Source: a virus. Taken from it: a stretch of 44,796 nucleotides of DNA. Shown in pieces: positions 20,776 to 28,963 of the stretch. The notes under the pieces were generated by a model. That model saw only the letters and a program-made list of their open reading frames with translations. It was not told the DNA's origin and did not search any database. Each line of letters opens with the position of its first letter. The stretch's first letter is position 1. The DNA lies in the IMG/VR virus record IMGVR_UViG_3300035670_000404, positions 1 through 44,796 of that record; one strand, 5' to 3'. The position numbers and the translations under genes are program-made.

Positions 20776-23306
20776 GCCAAGCCCCATTCGTCTCTTGCCC
20801 ACGCACCGGCGATAGCTTTGTTGTGCGCCACGCGCAACGGGTTGAAGCTCCGGTTGTGCCTGTCGGCTCGGTTGTGTTGTGCTGATTCGCTATGCGCGAT
20901 ATGCACCACAGATACATCTCTGCTGATAGTTATGCCTGCGTCTTGCGCACGTTGAAAAAGATCGCTGTCTTCGTATCCATAGCCTACCATGCGCTCATCG
21001 TATCCGCATAAAGTAGACCAGTCGACCCATCGCATAGCAATACAACCCTTGCTTTGATACCAAATTTGGCCGCCATTGCCTTGCGTATTTGCCATCCTGT
21101 AAACAGGGCATACGGCATGGCAATTCCGAACGGATCCAACAATATCGAAAAATTCGTCCGACAGCACAAGGTCGATATCCGCCTTGCAGATGGTGCCACG
21201 GCCAACTCGTCTGATGCCGTAATTGCTTGTCCTGGAAAGCGAAAACATCTCCATTTGAGACGGATAAACAATCTCAACAACCCACGCCGGCCAGCTGTTG
21301 TCTTGCAAAGCTTTGTCAGTAACCAGGACAAGTCTTGCTCGGGCGGTTTCCATGACTTCTGTGTTGATATCTACAAATCTCTTAACAACTCGATGGTCGA
21401 TGCGGTATGCCGATACCACAACTGCGATATCTGAATAATCCCTCAGCCCCCAATGCTCTCCAGTCGGCTGTGCATGATCGAGCTGCCGATTGTTGACGAA
21501 GTTCTCTGGGTTGAACCCGCTGTCGCGGTTCCAGTGATCGATCCTTGGGTTTTGGCGATCGAATTCTTTTTGAGGCGTGCCTTCGATATGCGCGATGTGG
21601 TAAATAGCTTTGGCTCTCTCGACAGAATATCCACAGCGCTTGATCTGTCGCATGAGGATGCCATCGTCACACCCATAGCCCACACATTCCTCGTTGAAGT
21701 GCGCCGCTTGCCAGCATTCGGAGCGCATGCATATGGTTCCAGTTGCGTTCGGGGCGTCGACATAGCCTTGTTCTCTGTCCTTGTAGCTCGACGCCATACG
21801 ATACATCGGGATTCTAGCGGAGTGAGATTTCACTCCGAACATCCATCCCAGTCCGCCATCGAACACCATGTCAGCATCTGTCTTCACGATAACGTCATGC
21901 CCGGCTGTGATAGCATGGCGAATACCAAAATTGCTGGTCAGCGCAAGATTGAACACAGGCATTTCACCGGGATAAACTAGGCACCTAGCATACTCTGGCA
22001 CATCGTATTGTCTGTCCGCCACAACAAACACTTTGGTGCCGGCCGCCAGGTATTCTGATTCATTCCATGCAAAGTGCTCGCGCAGTCGCTTCTCCGGGAT
22101 TTTGTAATGGACAAAAACAACTGCGCGCGAGTCTCCTGGTTTGATATATGAGTCAACAACGTGAAGCTCGTTCATGCGCACCCTGATCAAACGCCTGCCA
22201 GCGGCGCATGCTCCAGCGTCGGTAATAGCTCCAAGCTTATCGTGCCGAACGATATTCAAGATCCCGACTTCTTCTTTATTGCGATTGATTGGAACTTCCA
22301 GGATGGCTTCGTTTGGATGCAGCGATAGAGCCTCTTTCACCGGCCCACATAAAGTCTGATACGGCTTCAGTGCAACGCAGAAATAAGCGTTCTTTCTCGT
22401 CGCTATCGAGTATGCGTCGCTGGCGTCCTGCGCCACATACACCTTGCCCACGTTTTCATGATGCCTGATCCATGACGGGCTTGGCTCTCCAATGCAGACG
22501 ATAAGCAGACAGCAAGAGCTTGATTCGGAATTTACGGCTTCGAAGACAGGCTCTGCGCAATGCGCCTCGGCCTGCGCTGCTATCTCCGGCACGAAAGAGC
22601 TAATCTTGTTGTGCCTCGTTCCACATGACAAGCAGCGCTCCGGGGCGGTATCTAGCATGCGCCGCCCAGATATGCTGTTACGGATGTTGCGCCAGCGGTC
22701 AACGATATCGGACAAGTCCGAAGTCTTGACGTTTCCGATACCTACCTCACCGAGCCAATCATGACAGCACAGGTGCACGTTGCCGTAGTAGTCAACGACA
22801 AGCTCGACGAAAGGCCTTTTGCACGGCGCAAAACCGTTGTTCCGTGGGATGTGTAGGCGAGCGTCAAACGCCGCCTTCATCACTTTCAGATTCTTGGCAT
22901 GAGACGATATCAAACCAATCTGCGGGGCGTATTGCGAGCCGTAGTCGGTGACCATTACATAGTCGTGCGCCTCGATACACGCCGGGTTGATATCGATACC
23001 GTGACCGCCGTTTGTCCACAGCACAAACCTGGCTTCAGGTACGCGCTCTTTGATTTCCTTGGCAAGTATAAGAATGCGTTCCTGGCTCAACAGAGGCTCG
23101 TTGTAGTAGTGCCAGCCGATACAGCCTCTGAATCCGTGCCGCATATACATTTCTGCGGCGATATCGACGATCTCTTTATCGGTCAACGGGCCGCTGGTAT
23201 CGAGTAGCCTGTAACGATCTGCATGCTTGTTTGGACATGCAGGATGAACGTCTCCGAGCTGGCATTTGTCGCTTATCTCGAAAATCAAGAACTGCGTCAG
23301 ATTCAT
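20763..23306 (-). CDS. Atypical radical SAM/SPASM domain fused to two GT-A glycosyltransferase modules, 847 aa
   Basis: Residues 1-240 form a radical SAM-like unit: an unusual cluster motif C15-x5-H21-x2-C24 in place of CxxxCxxC, GWHYYNEPLL (64-73) as the SAM-binding strand, WTNGG (97-101), and a SPASM-type Cys set C162, C180, C181, C225, C228. Residues 262-393 are an unassigned domain. Residues 395-620 and 625-845 are two related GT-A modules with DAD at 477-479 and DID at 710-712, TSNFGIR/TSNYGIR, and VGYG(C/Y)(D/E)D motifs. ATG at 23306 has GGAGG eight bases upstream and overlaps the preceding radical SAM gene (ATGA); the frame to 23348 is not needed. It likely couples a radical reaction to glycosylation; the substrate is unknown. 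Confidence 0.72.
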   Translation of the reverse strand: MNLTQFLIFEISDKCQLGDVHPACPNKHADRYRLLDTSGPLTDKEIVDIAAEMYMRHGFRGCIGWHYYNEPLLSQERILILAKEIKERVPEARFVLWTNGGHGIDINPACIEAHDYVMVTDYGSQYAPQIGLISSHAKNLKVMKAAFDARLHIPRNNGFAPCKRPFVELVVDYYGNVHLCCHDWLGEVGIGNVKTSDLSDIVDRWRNIRNSISGRRMLDTAPERCLSCGTRHNKISSFVPEIAAQAEAHCAEPVFEAVNSESSSCCLLIVCIGEPSPSWIRHHENVGKVYVAQDASDAYSIATRKNAYFCVALKPYQTLCGPVKEALSLHPNEAILEVPINRNKEEVGILNIVRHDKLGAITDAGACAAGRRLIRVRMNELHVVDSYIKPGDSRAVVFVHYKIPEKRLREHFAWNESEYLAAGTKVFVVADRQYDVPEYARCLVYPGEMPVFNLALTSNFGIRHAITAGHDVIVKTDADMVFDGGLGWMFGVKSHSARIPMYRMASSYKDREQGYVDAPNATGTICMRSECWQAAHFNEECVGYGCDDGILMRQIKRCGYSVERAKAIYHIAHIEGTPQKEFDRQNPRIDHWNRDSGFNPENFVNNRQLDHAQPTGEHWGLRDYSDIAVVVSAYRIDHRVVKRFVDINTEVMETARARLVLVTDKALQDNSWPAWVVEIVYPSQMEMFSLSRTSNYGIRRVGRGTICKADIDLVLSDEFFDIVGSVRNCHAVCPVYRMANTQGNGGQIWYQSKGCIAMRWVDWSTLCGYDERMVGYGYEDSDLFQRAQDAGITISRDVSVVHIAHSESAQHNRADRHNRSFNPLRVAHNKAIAGAWARDEWGLACVE

Positions 23307-24283
23307 GCCCAGTTCCTCCGACAAGCGCACAACCTGCATTCCGCACACATGGTGTCTTCGCGCTCAACGCTTTTGCGAAATACCTGCGCTTTTTCCCCGA
23401 TCCATATCGAACCCAAGTCTTCCGTCTTCAAAGAACCAACAGGGGACGAACGGACTCTACAGCACGGAAGAACATCGCCGCTAGCAGTAATAAACGCCAC
23501 TTCATGCGGAACCAAGCAAAGTGTCGGCGCCGTTACCACGTTGTTGCGGAACTGCTCCACAGGCCAGCCTATCTCTGCTGCGGTGTCTGTGGTGACCTCG
23601 ATACGCAGGCCGTTCCGCCGCCCATATTCCAGCACGTCGTCAAGGTCGCGCTTGAGAGATTTGCGGATACCACACAGGCTTTCCGCGTCCAGGTGCCGCA
23701 TCTCTGGCAGATCGGGCCACACATGCAGATCGCTGACCTGCAGACAGTCTGCACCCCACGCCACGGCCTTCTGTGCGACTTCTCGCAGCTGATGCCAGTT
23801 GTGCTGCATCGCTACATACTCAATAGTCAGCGCAGGCTTCTTGCCCGAGTAAGCTCGATAGGCCGAAAGGTTGGTATCGAGCCTGGAGAATGGAGCGCCG
23901 CGAATGCGCTCGTACGTCTCCCCGATACCGTCGCAAGACACTTTGACGCGCGCCCAGTATCCTGGCGCCGAGCACATGATCTTGAGTAGTTCCGGCGTGA
24001 GCAACTGCCCGTTGGTCTGAAATTCGACAGCTCCTGACCGTGTCATAGCTCCTCTAAAAATCTTACCCCAGTTGGAATGAGTCAAAGGCTCTCCGTGCCC
24101 AGACAGTATAACCAGAGGCCTAGACTCTTTCATCTTTCCGAGGAGAAGTTTGAATACATCGTAACTCATCTCCTCGCCTCGATATGCCGCGCTGCGAATC
24201 TGACAGTGGTAGCAGCGCAGGTTGCACTTGGTTGTTATCTCACAATGCAAAACCTTCAGATGCGTGAAATCTTCTATTTTCAT
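23303..24283 (-). CDS. Radical SAM/SPASM enzyme, 326 aa
   Basis: Canonical radical SAM signature C20-NLR-C24-YH-C27, SAM-binding GHGEPLTHS, TNGQLL, and a C-terminal SPASM region with C-x-VPHE, GDVLPCCR and MCAECRLCAC for auxiliary iron-sulfur clusters. SPASM enzymes commonly modify peptides or, in some clusters, sugars and cyclitols. ATG at 24283 is chosen for AGGAGG five bases upstream, giving a four-base overlap with the GT29-like gene. It is immediately followed by the atypical radical SAM fusion, so the two may act as a pair. Confidence 0.85.
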   Translation of the reverse strand: MKIEDFTHLKVLHCEITTKCNLRCYHCQIRSAAYRGEEMSYDVFKLLLGKMKESRPLVILSGHGEPLTHSNWGKIFRGAMTRSGAVEFQTNGQLLTPELLKIMCSAPGYWARVKVSCDGIGETYERIRGAPFSRLDTNLSAYRAYSGKKPALTIEYVAMQHNWHQLREVAQKAVAWGADCLQVSDLHVWPDLPEMRHLDAESLCGIRKSLKRDLDDVLEYGRRNGLRIEVTTDTAAEIGWPVEQFRNNVVTAPTLCLVPHEVAFITASGDVLPCCRVRSSPVGSLKTEDLGSIWIGEKAQVFRKSVEREDTMCAECRLCACRRNWA

Positions 24284-24876
24284 ACCCACCTCCTGCCGTC
24301 CCATACTCCGTATCTCATAGCGGAATATAAAGCCTTCTCCGCCTCCGGCGAATGTGCTAATATAGCGTCCGGTTCGTCACTCCAATAGTGGTGCTGTGGA
24401 GCCTCGAAAAACGAAAATCCGTATGTATCCACGCCGTTCAAGTTGGGGTCTGGTAGACGGTCAAAGTATAGCCAAGCCAAAAATAGAATGCCAGCCGAGC
24501 GAATCAGCACCCTGTCGATAACCGCCCACGGTATCAATGACATATTGCCCGTGCGCATGTATCTGGCTATCTGTTTCCAGTCCGGCCAATCGTGCTCTTC
24601 TTGCGGCGCCATGTTGAGTATAAAGCGTTCGTCAAATACAGGAGTTGTACAATACGTATGGCAATACATGCTGATGTCGCGCGCCCTCACATCAGGATAT
24701 CCGTTATATATCCAATGCGTTGTTTTTACCCCGTAGTCTTCTCGATATGCATCCGATATCTCGTAGTTGTTGCAACGCACTACGACGTCATGCGAGTCTA
24801 TCTCTGCGCCTTTTCCACGACCTATCTCGTTCGGGCCGTTGCCAACAATGGCTATGCTCAATTCACGCGATAGCAT
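24280..24876 (-). CDS. GT29 (sialyltransferase-like) glycosyltransferase, 198 aa
   Basis: All four sialylmotifs can be traced: L, IAIVGNGPNEIG...GAEIDSHDVVVRCNNY (8-38); S, IRSAGILFLAW...NGVDTYGF (125-153); motif III, HHYW (162-165); VS, H175-x4-E180. In animal GT29 enzymes L and S bind CMP-sialic acid and the acceptor, and the VS His is catalytic. Here the protein is a short soluble core with no membrane anchor. The donor may be sialic acid or another nonulosonic acid; no CMP-sugar synthesis genes are in view. ATG at 24876 follows GGAG and overlaps the upstream gene by 14 bases. Confidence 0.75.
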   Translation of the reverse strand: MLSRELSIAIVGNGPNEIGRGKGAEIDSHDVVVRCNNYEISDAYREDYGVKTTHWIYNGYPDVRARDISMYCHTYCTTPVFDERFILNMAPQEEHDWPDWKQIARYMRTGNMSLIPWAVIDRVLIRSAGILFLAWLYFDRLPDPNLNGVDTYGFSFFEAPQHHYWSDEPDAILAHSPEAEKALYSAMRYGVWDGRRWV

Positions 24877-25537
24877 GGGCGAACTCCACTATTTTCTTGA
24901 ACGCCGCAAACGCTCTCTCCCGGGCCGTCTCCAGGTTGAACCAAGGCTGCTTCCAACACGGGTCGGCAAACTTCCCGCGGTGTCCGACCAACACCACTTC
25001 CCGGCCTAGCAGAGACGCCCAATACGCCCCATGATAGCTCGACGTGATGACAGTCTCGGCGCTTGCCAGGAATGATATCGCATCCTCCATGCTTATACAA
25101 GTATTGGATTTCTTCGGACTGCCTGGTTCGCCAGGCAATGGCAGTATATCCACATTCTCATACCAGCACCGCTCATGCCTTGTCTCATACTGTCTGTCGA
25201 ATAGGTCGCTCATGCATGAAGGGCACGGCACTGCATCCAGTCCATGTCTCCACATAACGCTGTGGCTCATGTGCTCTTCTATGTTCCGGCCAACTCCAGC
25301 GTAAAGCACTCTTTTGTGACGATCGAGCTCGGCGCTCATGAACGGATACCATTTGGAATCTGGAGCCAGACCGCCGCCCACGACAATACTGTGGAAGCCC
25401 GACAGGTCGGTATGTTCCGCCTCGCAACGGTCGAGGCATAGGCATCTGGCGTTATCGAACTCAAACCATAACGGCCAGCCGCTGTGGCGGTCGCCAACGT
25501 TGTTTGAGCTCAAGCGCCATAGAAATGCGGTCGTCAC
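24863..25537 (-). CDS. Polysaccharide pyruvyl transferase-like protein, 224 aa
   Basis: Shows the family pattern of a GT-B-like fold: SSNNVGDRHSG at the N-terminus, SIVVGGG around residue 50, and the C-terminal TSSYHGAYWASLLGREVVLVG nucleotide-side motif. Family members add pyruvate ketals to surface sugars, but close homologues can act as glycosyltransferases. At 224 residues it is shorter than typical members (about 300-380), so parts of the acceptor domain are reduced. GTG at 25537 follows AGGA; start and stop both overlap neighbours, making it part of a coupled cassette. Confidence 0.7.
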   Translation of the reverse strand: MTTAFLWRLSSNNVGDRHSGWPLWFEFDNARCLCLDRCEAEHTDLSGFHSIVVGGGLAPDSKWYPFMSAELDRHKRVLYAGVGRNIEEHMSHSVMWRHGLDAVPCPSCMSDLFDRQYETRHERCWYENVDILPLPGEPGSPKKSNTCISMEDAISFLASAETVITSSYHGAYWASLLGREVVLVGHRGKFADPCWKQPWFNLETARERAFAAFKKIVEFAHAIA

Positions 25538-25794
25538 TTGCTTTCCTCGATACCAAGCTTATCGCACTCTTTCTGAACCAGTTTGGACATAATCATATGG
25601 GCTTCGCATGCGTCGTCTGCGTCTTCGCATATGGGTCCAGAGAACCCGCACTCGCATACGCACTGCATACCAACAGACAAGAAAAAAAGCCCTTCCGTGT
25701 CTTCATATCCTTCAGACAGATCCTCGTCATCGCACGGCTCTATAGCCTCGATAATGGATATGGCGCCGCCGCAGTAATAACAAGTCAGAGCCAT
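25534..25794 (-). CDS. Small Lar-like zinc protein, 86 aa
   Basis: CYYCGG near the N-terminus and CVCECGFSGP in the middle, followed by a helix with AHM..., recall the restriction alleviation (Lar)-type zinc fold, although the central acidic stretch (PCDDEDLSEGYEDTEG) is not typical. It might modulate a host nuclease, or support the cassette that follows. ATG at 25794 has AGGGG upstream. The assignment is tentative. Confidence 0.5.
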   Translation of the reverse strand: MALTCYYCGGAISIIEAIEPCDDEDLSEGYEDTEGLFFLSVGMQCVCECGFSGPICEDADDACEAHMIMSKLVQKECDKLGIEESK

Positions 25795-25805
25795 GCAGTC
25801 CCCTA

Positions 25806-26150
25806 CTATTTTTCTCTTTCCTTATACTTCGAGCACCGCTGCGCATTGCAGCGCTTACTCGGTAGCCTCATGCCAGCGCAGATAGGGTGCTGGCAGATAA
25901 CAAGCTTGCCCATGCATGGCTTGCCGGCCATGAAAAATTCTTCACGGACTTCTGCATGAGCGCATGTGGTTTGCGCGGTAGGTTGCGCTGCAGCCCGAGC
26001 AGAAGGCGCAATAGGCCCTGGGAGCGCGTCGCCGTTGCCGTGCGGACATTCTATCGGCGCACCAACCGCGGCGCGCCAGGAGGCGTCCGCGCGGCATGTG
26101 CGGCAATGCACTCGGGATAGGCAATGCGAGCTCTCAATAAATCGCCTCAC
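25806..26150 (-). CDS. Cys-rich hypothetical protein, 114 aa
   Basis: Begins MRRFIESSHCLSRVHCRTCRADASWR, a Cys/His pattern often seen at the end of phage structural operons, then an Ala/Pro-rich linker and a second Cys group (CMGKLVICQHPICAGMRLPSKRCNAQRC). Both ends may bind zinc. GTG at 26150 overlaps the stop of the 208-aa gene (GTGA). No function is assigned. Confidence 0.55.
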   Translation of the reverse strand: MRRFIESSHCLSRVHCRTCRADASWRAAVGAPIECPHGNGDALPGPIAPSARAAAQPTAQTTCAHAEVREEFFMAGKPCMGKLVICQHPICAGMRLPSKRCNAQRCSKYKEREK

Positions 26151-26773
26151 GCCTCACTCCATGAAAACTGGACGTCCATGCCAGATACTGCATCCGTATA
26201 AGCCCCTTCAACATTATCTTCGTATCCACTAGGGAAATTGATATCTCCAAAGAACTCTCCAGACACGTCTTCGTCGCATGTAACGACAAACTGTTCGCCG
26301 ACCCCTAAGTCTCCATAGCATAAATAAGAAACGTTTGCTCCAGTGTATAGCATCTTCCACCAAGTACCGTCGTCGAACGACACTTCAAGGATTTGCGTTG
26401 CTGCGATATACCCAGTGTATGGATAACGGCTAGACTCTCCGCAGATGTACGCTGAACCATAAGGCAACCCCCATGATATATATAAAAAGTTTTGAGACCC
26501 TAACTCTGGCCTAGAAGATACCCAGTTGATATTGCTTGTCCATGCGCAATCGCTCTGCCACTGCATACTATATGCGCCGTTGAATTGTGCAAAGATACCT
26601 TCCCATCCGCTAAATACTAGGTTGTAGAATTGCTTGACCTCTCCACAACCACAGCCTCCTATAACAATAGGATTTTGGTTGATCGTAACTACAACGCCGC
26701 CGGGAGGGCCAACGCCGCCTGACGGAGGACACAAGCATATCTTTCCGTTGACAACGCATACTCTGGCAGACAC
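26147..26773 (-). CDS. Putative virion-associated protein, 208 aa
   Basis: An N-terminal Cys/Gly/Pro-rich part (CVVNGKICLCPPSGGVGPPGG) is followed by a Trp/Tyr/Gly-rich, probably all-beta region. No family is recognised. It follows two unassigned tail genes with three bases spacing, and its base composition is more AT-rich than most of the window. Position at the end of the tail module suggests a tail-tip or fibre-related component. The GTG start has GGGAG seven bases upstream. Confidence 0.5.
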   Translation of the reverse strand: MSARVCVVNGKICLCPPSGGVGPPGGVVVTINQNPIVIGGCGCGEVKQFYNLVFSGWEGIFAQFNGAYSMQWQSDCAWTSNINWVSSRPELGSQNFLYISWGLPYGSAYICGESSRYPYTGYIAATQILEVSFDDGTWWKMLYTGANVSYLCYGDLGVGEQFVVTCDEDVSGEFFGDINFPSGYEDNVEGAYTDAVSGMDVQFSWSEA

Positions 26774-26776
26774 ATG

Positions 26777-28003
26777 TTAGCTCCCGCTGCATTCCGGATC
26801 CATCTCGAAGATAACGACTCGAGTTTCTATACTGACAGACCGAAGCATGCCAAGCCTGTCAAATGTGAATGTACGATAGAACCCGTAGTACTTCAAGTCT
26901 TCTGTAGACCAATAAGTCCTGACCAACATGGGTATTTCTAGGTCTTTATCAGACGGCCTGGTCCATGAATTGGTGTCGTCTGGTTCCTTACCAAAAGTAG
27001 ACCCATCAAGGTCTAGCGTGCTAGTTGCGTTCCCAATTGGCAAGACCTTGTTCTCTGATTCTACCGATACATCCGCGATAACTCCAGTATTTGTTATTTT
27101 TGTAAGTCTGCGAACTCCATATAGCGCATGATTGGTACTATCCCAACGCAACCTGTAGTGCTCAACGTTTGCGCCGTCATAGGTCTCTTCCGCTTCGAGC
27201 TGGTTCCATGTATCTGAAGATAAGTCAGCGTTTTCGAAAACATAAAGAGACTGCGGCGTTACTACGCTGCCGTAATTGTCGACGATAACCCATCCTCTTG
27301 CGCTATCATAGATAGCCGTAACAATGTTCCCCGTGTAGTACGGGATCGCGTTTTCTGAATACGCAGAAAACGATTCGCCATATGGCTGTTTCTGAAAAAT
27401 ATCGAACTGGCGTAGAATGTAATCCCTGGAAGAACTAGCCTGGTACGATTCAACATACGCGACCACGGGGGATGTGAACCCGCCACCGCCAACCGGCCAT
27501 TGCACGATAGCCCATTGTTGCCCCGTGCCGCCCTCTCTGTCGAGCATCAAAGCTAGTCCGCTAGATCCGCTTTCGAGGTATCCGGTCACTCCATCTACTG
27601 GATTGGCATACACGTGCGTCTCGTTCGTCACATTCACCGTGCACTGACATATGCCATAGCAATAGGCGTCTGCTACCTCGCCGTCCGATACACCGTCAGG
27701 ATATATCGCAAAGCTCGCGACACTGGCGTCCGGCTTGTTGCCTGTGATAATGCGCCGCGACAGGTCGCTTCCGTCGCTCGACAGCACCTGCTCCCCGAGT
27801 GCCACGATAGACCTCGGCGGCAAGTCTCCGCCTGTGTTATTCCACACGCTGGCCTTCTGCGCAGGCTCTTCAGCGGCAGTCCCGCCGCGAACGCCGCGCT
27901 CTACCTTGGCGAGCCGGATGCGCAATGAGCGCAGCTCATCGAGTATGGCGTTGTGGTCGCTCGCCCGTATCGCGTCACCACGTGTCACGTTTGCCGGTAT
28001 CAT
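26777..28003 (-). CDS. Putative tail-tip/virion structural protein, 408 aa
   Basis: Begins with a helical segment of coiled-coil type (ASDHNAILDELRSLRIRLAKVERG, about 13-36) followed by a long beta-rich, Gly/Ser/Asp/Thr-rich region, typical of trimeric tail or fibre proteins that start with a short stalk. No named family. Located between the 318-aa protein and the 208-aa protein at the distal end of the tail module. ATG at 28003 has GGGAG seven bases upstream. Confidence 0.6.
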   Translation of the reverse strand: MIPANVTRGDAIRASDHNAILDELRSLRIRLAKVERGVRGGTAAEEPAQKASVWNNTGGDLPPRSIVALGEQVLSSDGSDLSRRIITGNKPDASVASFAIYPDGVSDGEVADAYCYGICQCTVNVTNETHVYANPVDGVTGYLESGSSGLALMLDREGGTGQQWAIVQWPVGGGGFTSPVVAYVESYQASSSRDYILRQFDIFQKQPYGESFSAYSENAIPYYTGNIVTAIYDSARGWVIVDNYGSVVTPQSLYVFENADLSSDTWNQLEAEETYDGANVEHYRLRWDSTNHALYGVRRLTKITNTGVIADVSVESENKVLPIGNATSTLDLDGSTFGKEPDDTNSWTRPSDKDLEIPMLVRTYWSTEDLKYYGFYRTFTFDRLGMLRSVSIETRVVIFEMDPECSGS

Positions 28004-28006
28004 AGG

Positions 28007-28963
28007 CTAGCTCCCACTCGGCGTCGCCGCGTTGGTTACCACAAGACCGGCGTTCAGACCGAGCAGCGCGAAGTTGCCGGAAGGGTAAACGGTCGAGACA
28101 TAGACGCCTTTTACCCTGCGCTGCAGACTAGACCCGTCGCTAGACTCACCCTGCAATGCCCACAAGTATTGGTGCCCGAGCTTGCCGCCAGTTACTGTAA
28201 TCAATTCGCTTGGAGTGCCACCAGAACCTACTCCGCCCATGCCTTGGAATGTAGGAAGATCACTCACAGTTTGGTTCTGCCGATACGAAAAGCGGAATAC
28301 CACCTGCGTCGGGTCAAGCGTTGTCAACGGGGGATCTATCGAGTAACCAAGGAACAGCATAGAGCCGGCCGGAAACCCCTTCCATGATGCGTTATTCACG
28401 TGCTTTCTGATGCTGCCCCACACCGCTAGGTTGGCTACCACATCGTCATAATCGAGCCACGTCATACATGTGAACTCGCCGCTTGTATCGAGCACGTCTA
28501 CGCCATCCACTTTCCCGTCTTCTCTCACCCCTATCAGGTTTGAGTTCACAGGCGCCTTCTCTCCATACGCCACCTGCGAATAGCATACCTCGATATGGGC
28601 GTTTTCGTCTCTGTCTGCCCATGTCCATTTCTCGTCACCCGCGCGCGGGTCGCCTGGCTTCAAGCGACTCTTGCTATATGTCACAGTCACCACATAACAC
28701 AGCTCGTCTTGCCGCTTGTACTGGCGAGAGACGACCTTCTCGACAACCTTCATCTTGTCTTCTTGTGCACCTGTCTGATTTGGATATTCCTCACCTCGAT
28801 CAGGGATACTCTCATTCGCCCCGAGCTCGTTGATACCGGTCGCCGTCAGCGCCGCATATGCGTTGGCAACGCCGCGCACGACGTATTTCTCTTTGAGCGT
28901 GGTGCCCTCATCGTTCTCGACGCACTCCACGTCTGTCTCTTGTTTGTAGACATAGACAACCAT
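28007..28963 (-). CDS. Putative minor tail protein, 318 aa
   Basis: Unrecognised, beta-rich protein directly after the tape measure gene, where distal tail or baseplate proteins are normally encoded. It has an acidic N-terminus (ETDVECVENDEGTTLKEKY) and no membrane segments. The ATG overlaps the tape measure stop region. The function is inferred from position only. Confidence 0.55.
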   Translation of the reverse strand: MVVYVYKQETDVECVENDEGTTLKEKYVVRGVANAYAALTATGINELGANESIPDRGEEYPNQTGAQEDKMKVVEKVVSRQYKRQDELCYVVTVTYSKSRLKPGDPRAGDEKWTWADRDENAHIEVCYSQVAYGEKAPVNSNLIGVREDGKVDGVDVLDTSGEFTCMTWLDYDDVVANLAVWGSIRKHVNNASWKGFPAGSMLFLGYSIDPPLTTLDPTQVVFRFSYRQNQTVSDLPTFQGMGGVGSGGTPSELITVTGGKLGHQYLWALQGESSDGSSLQRRVKGVYVSTVYPSGNFALLGLNAGLVVTNAATPSGS

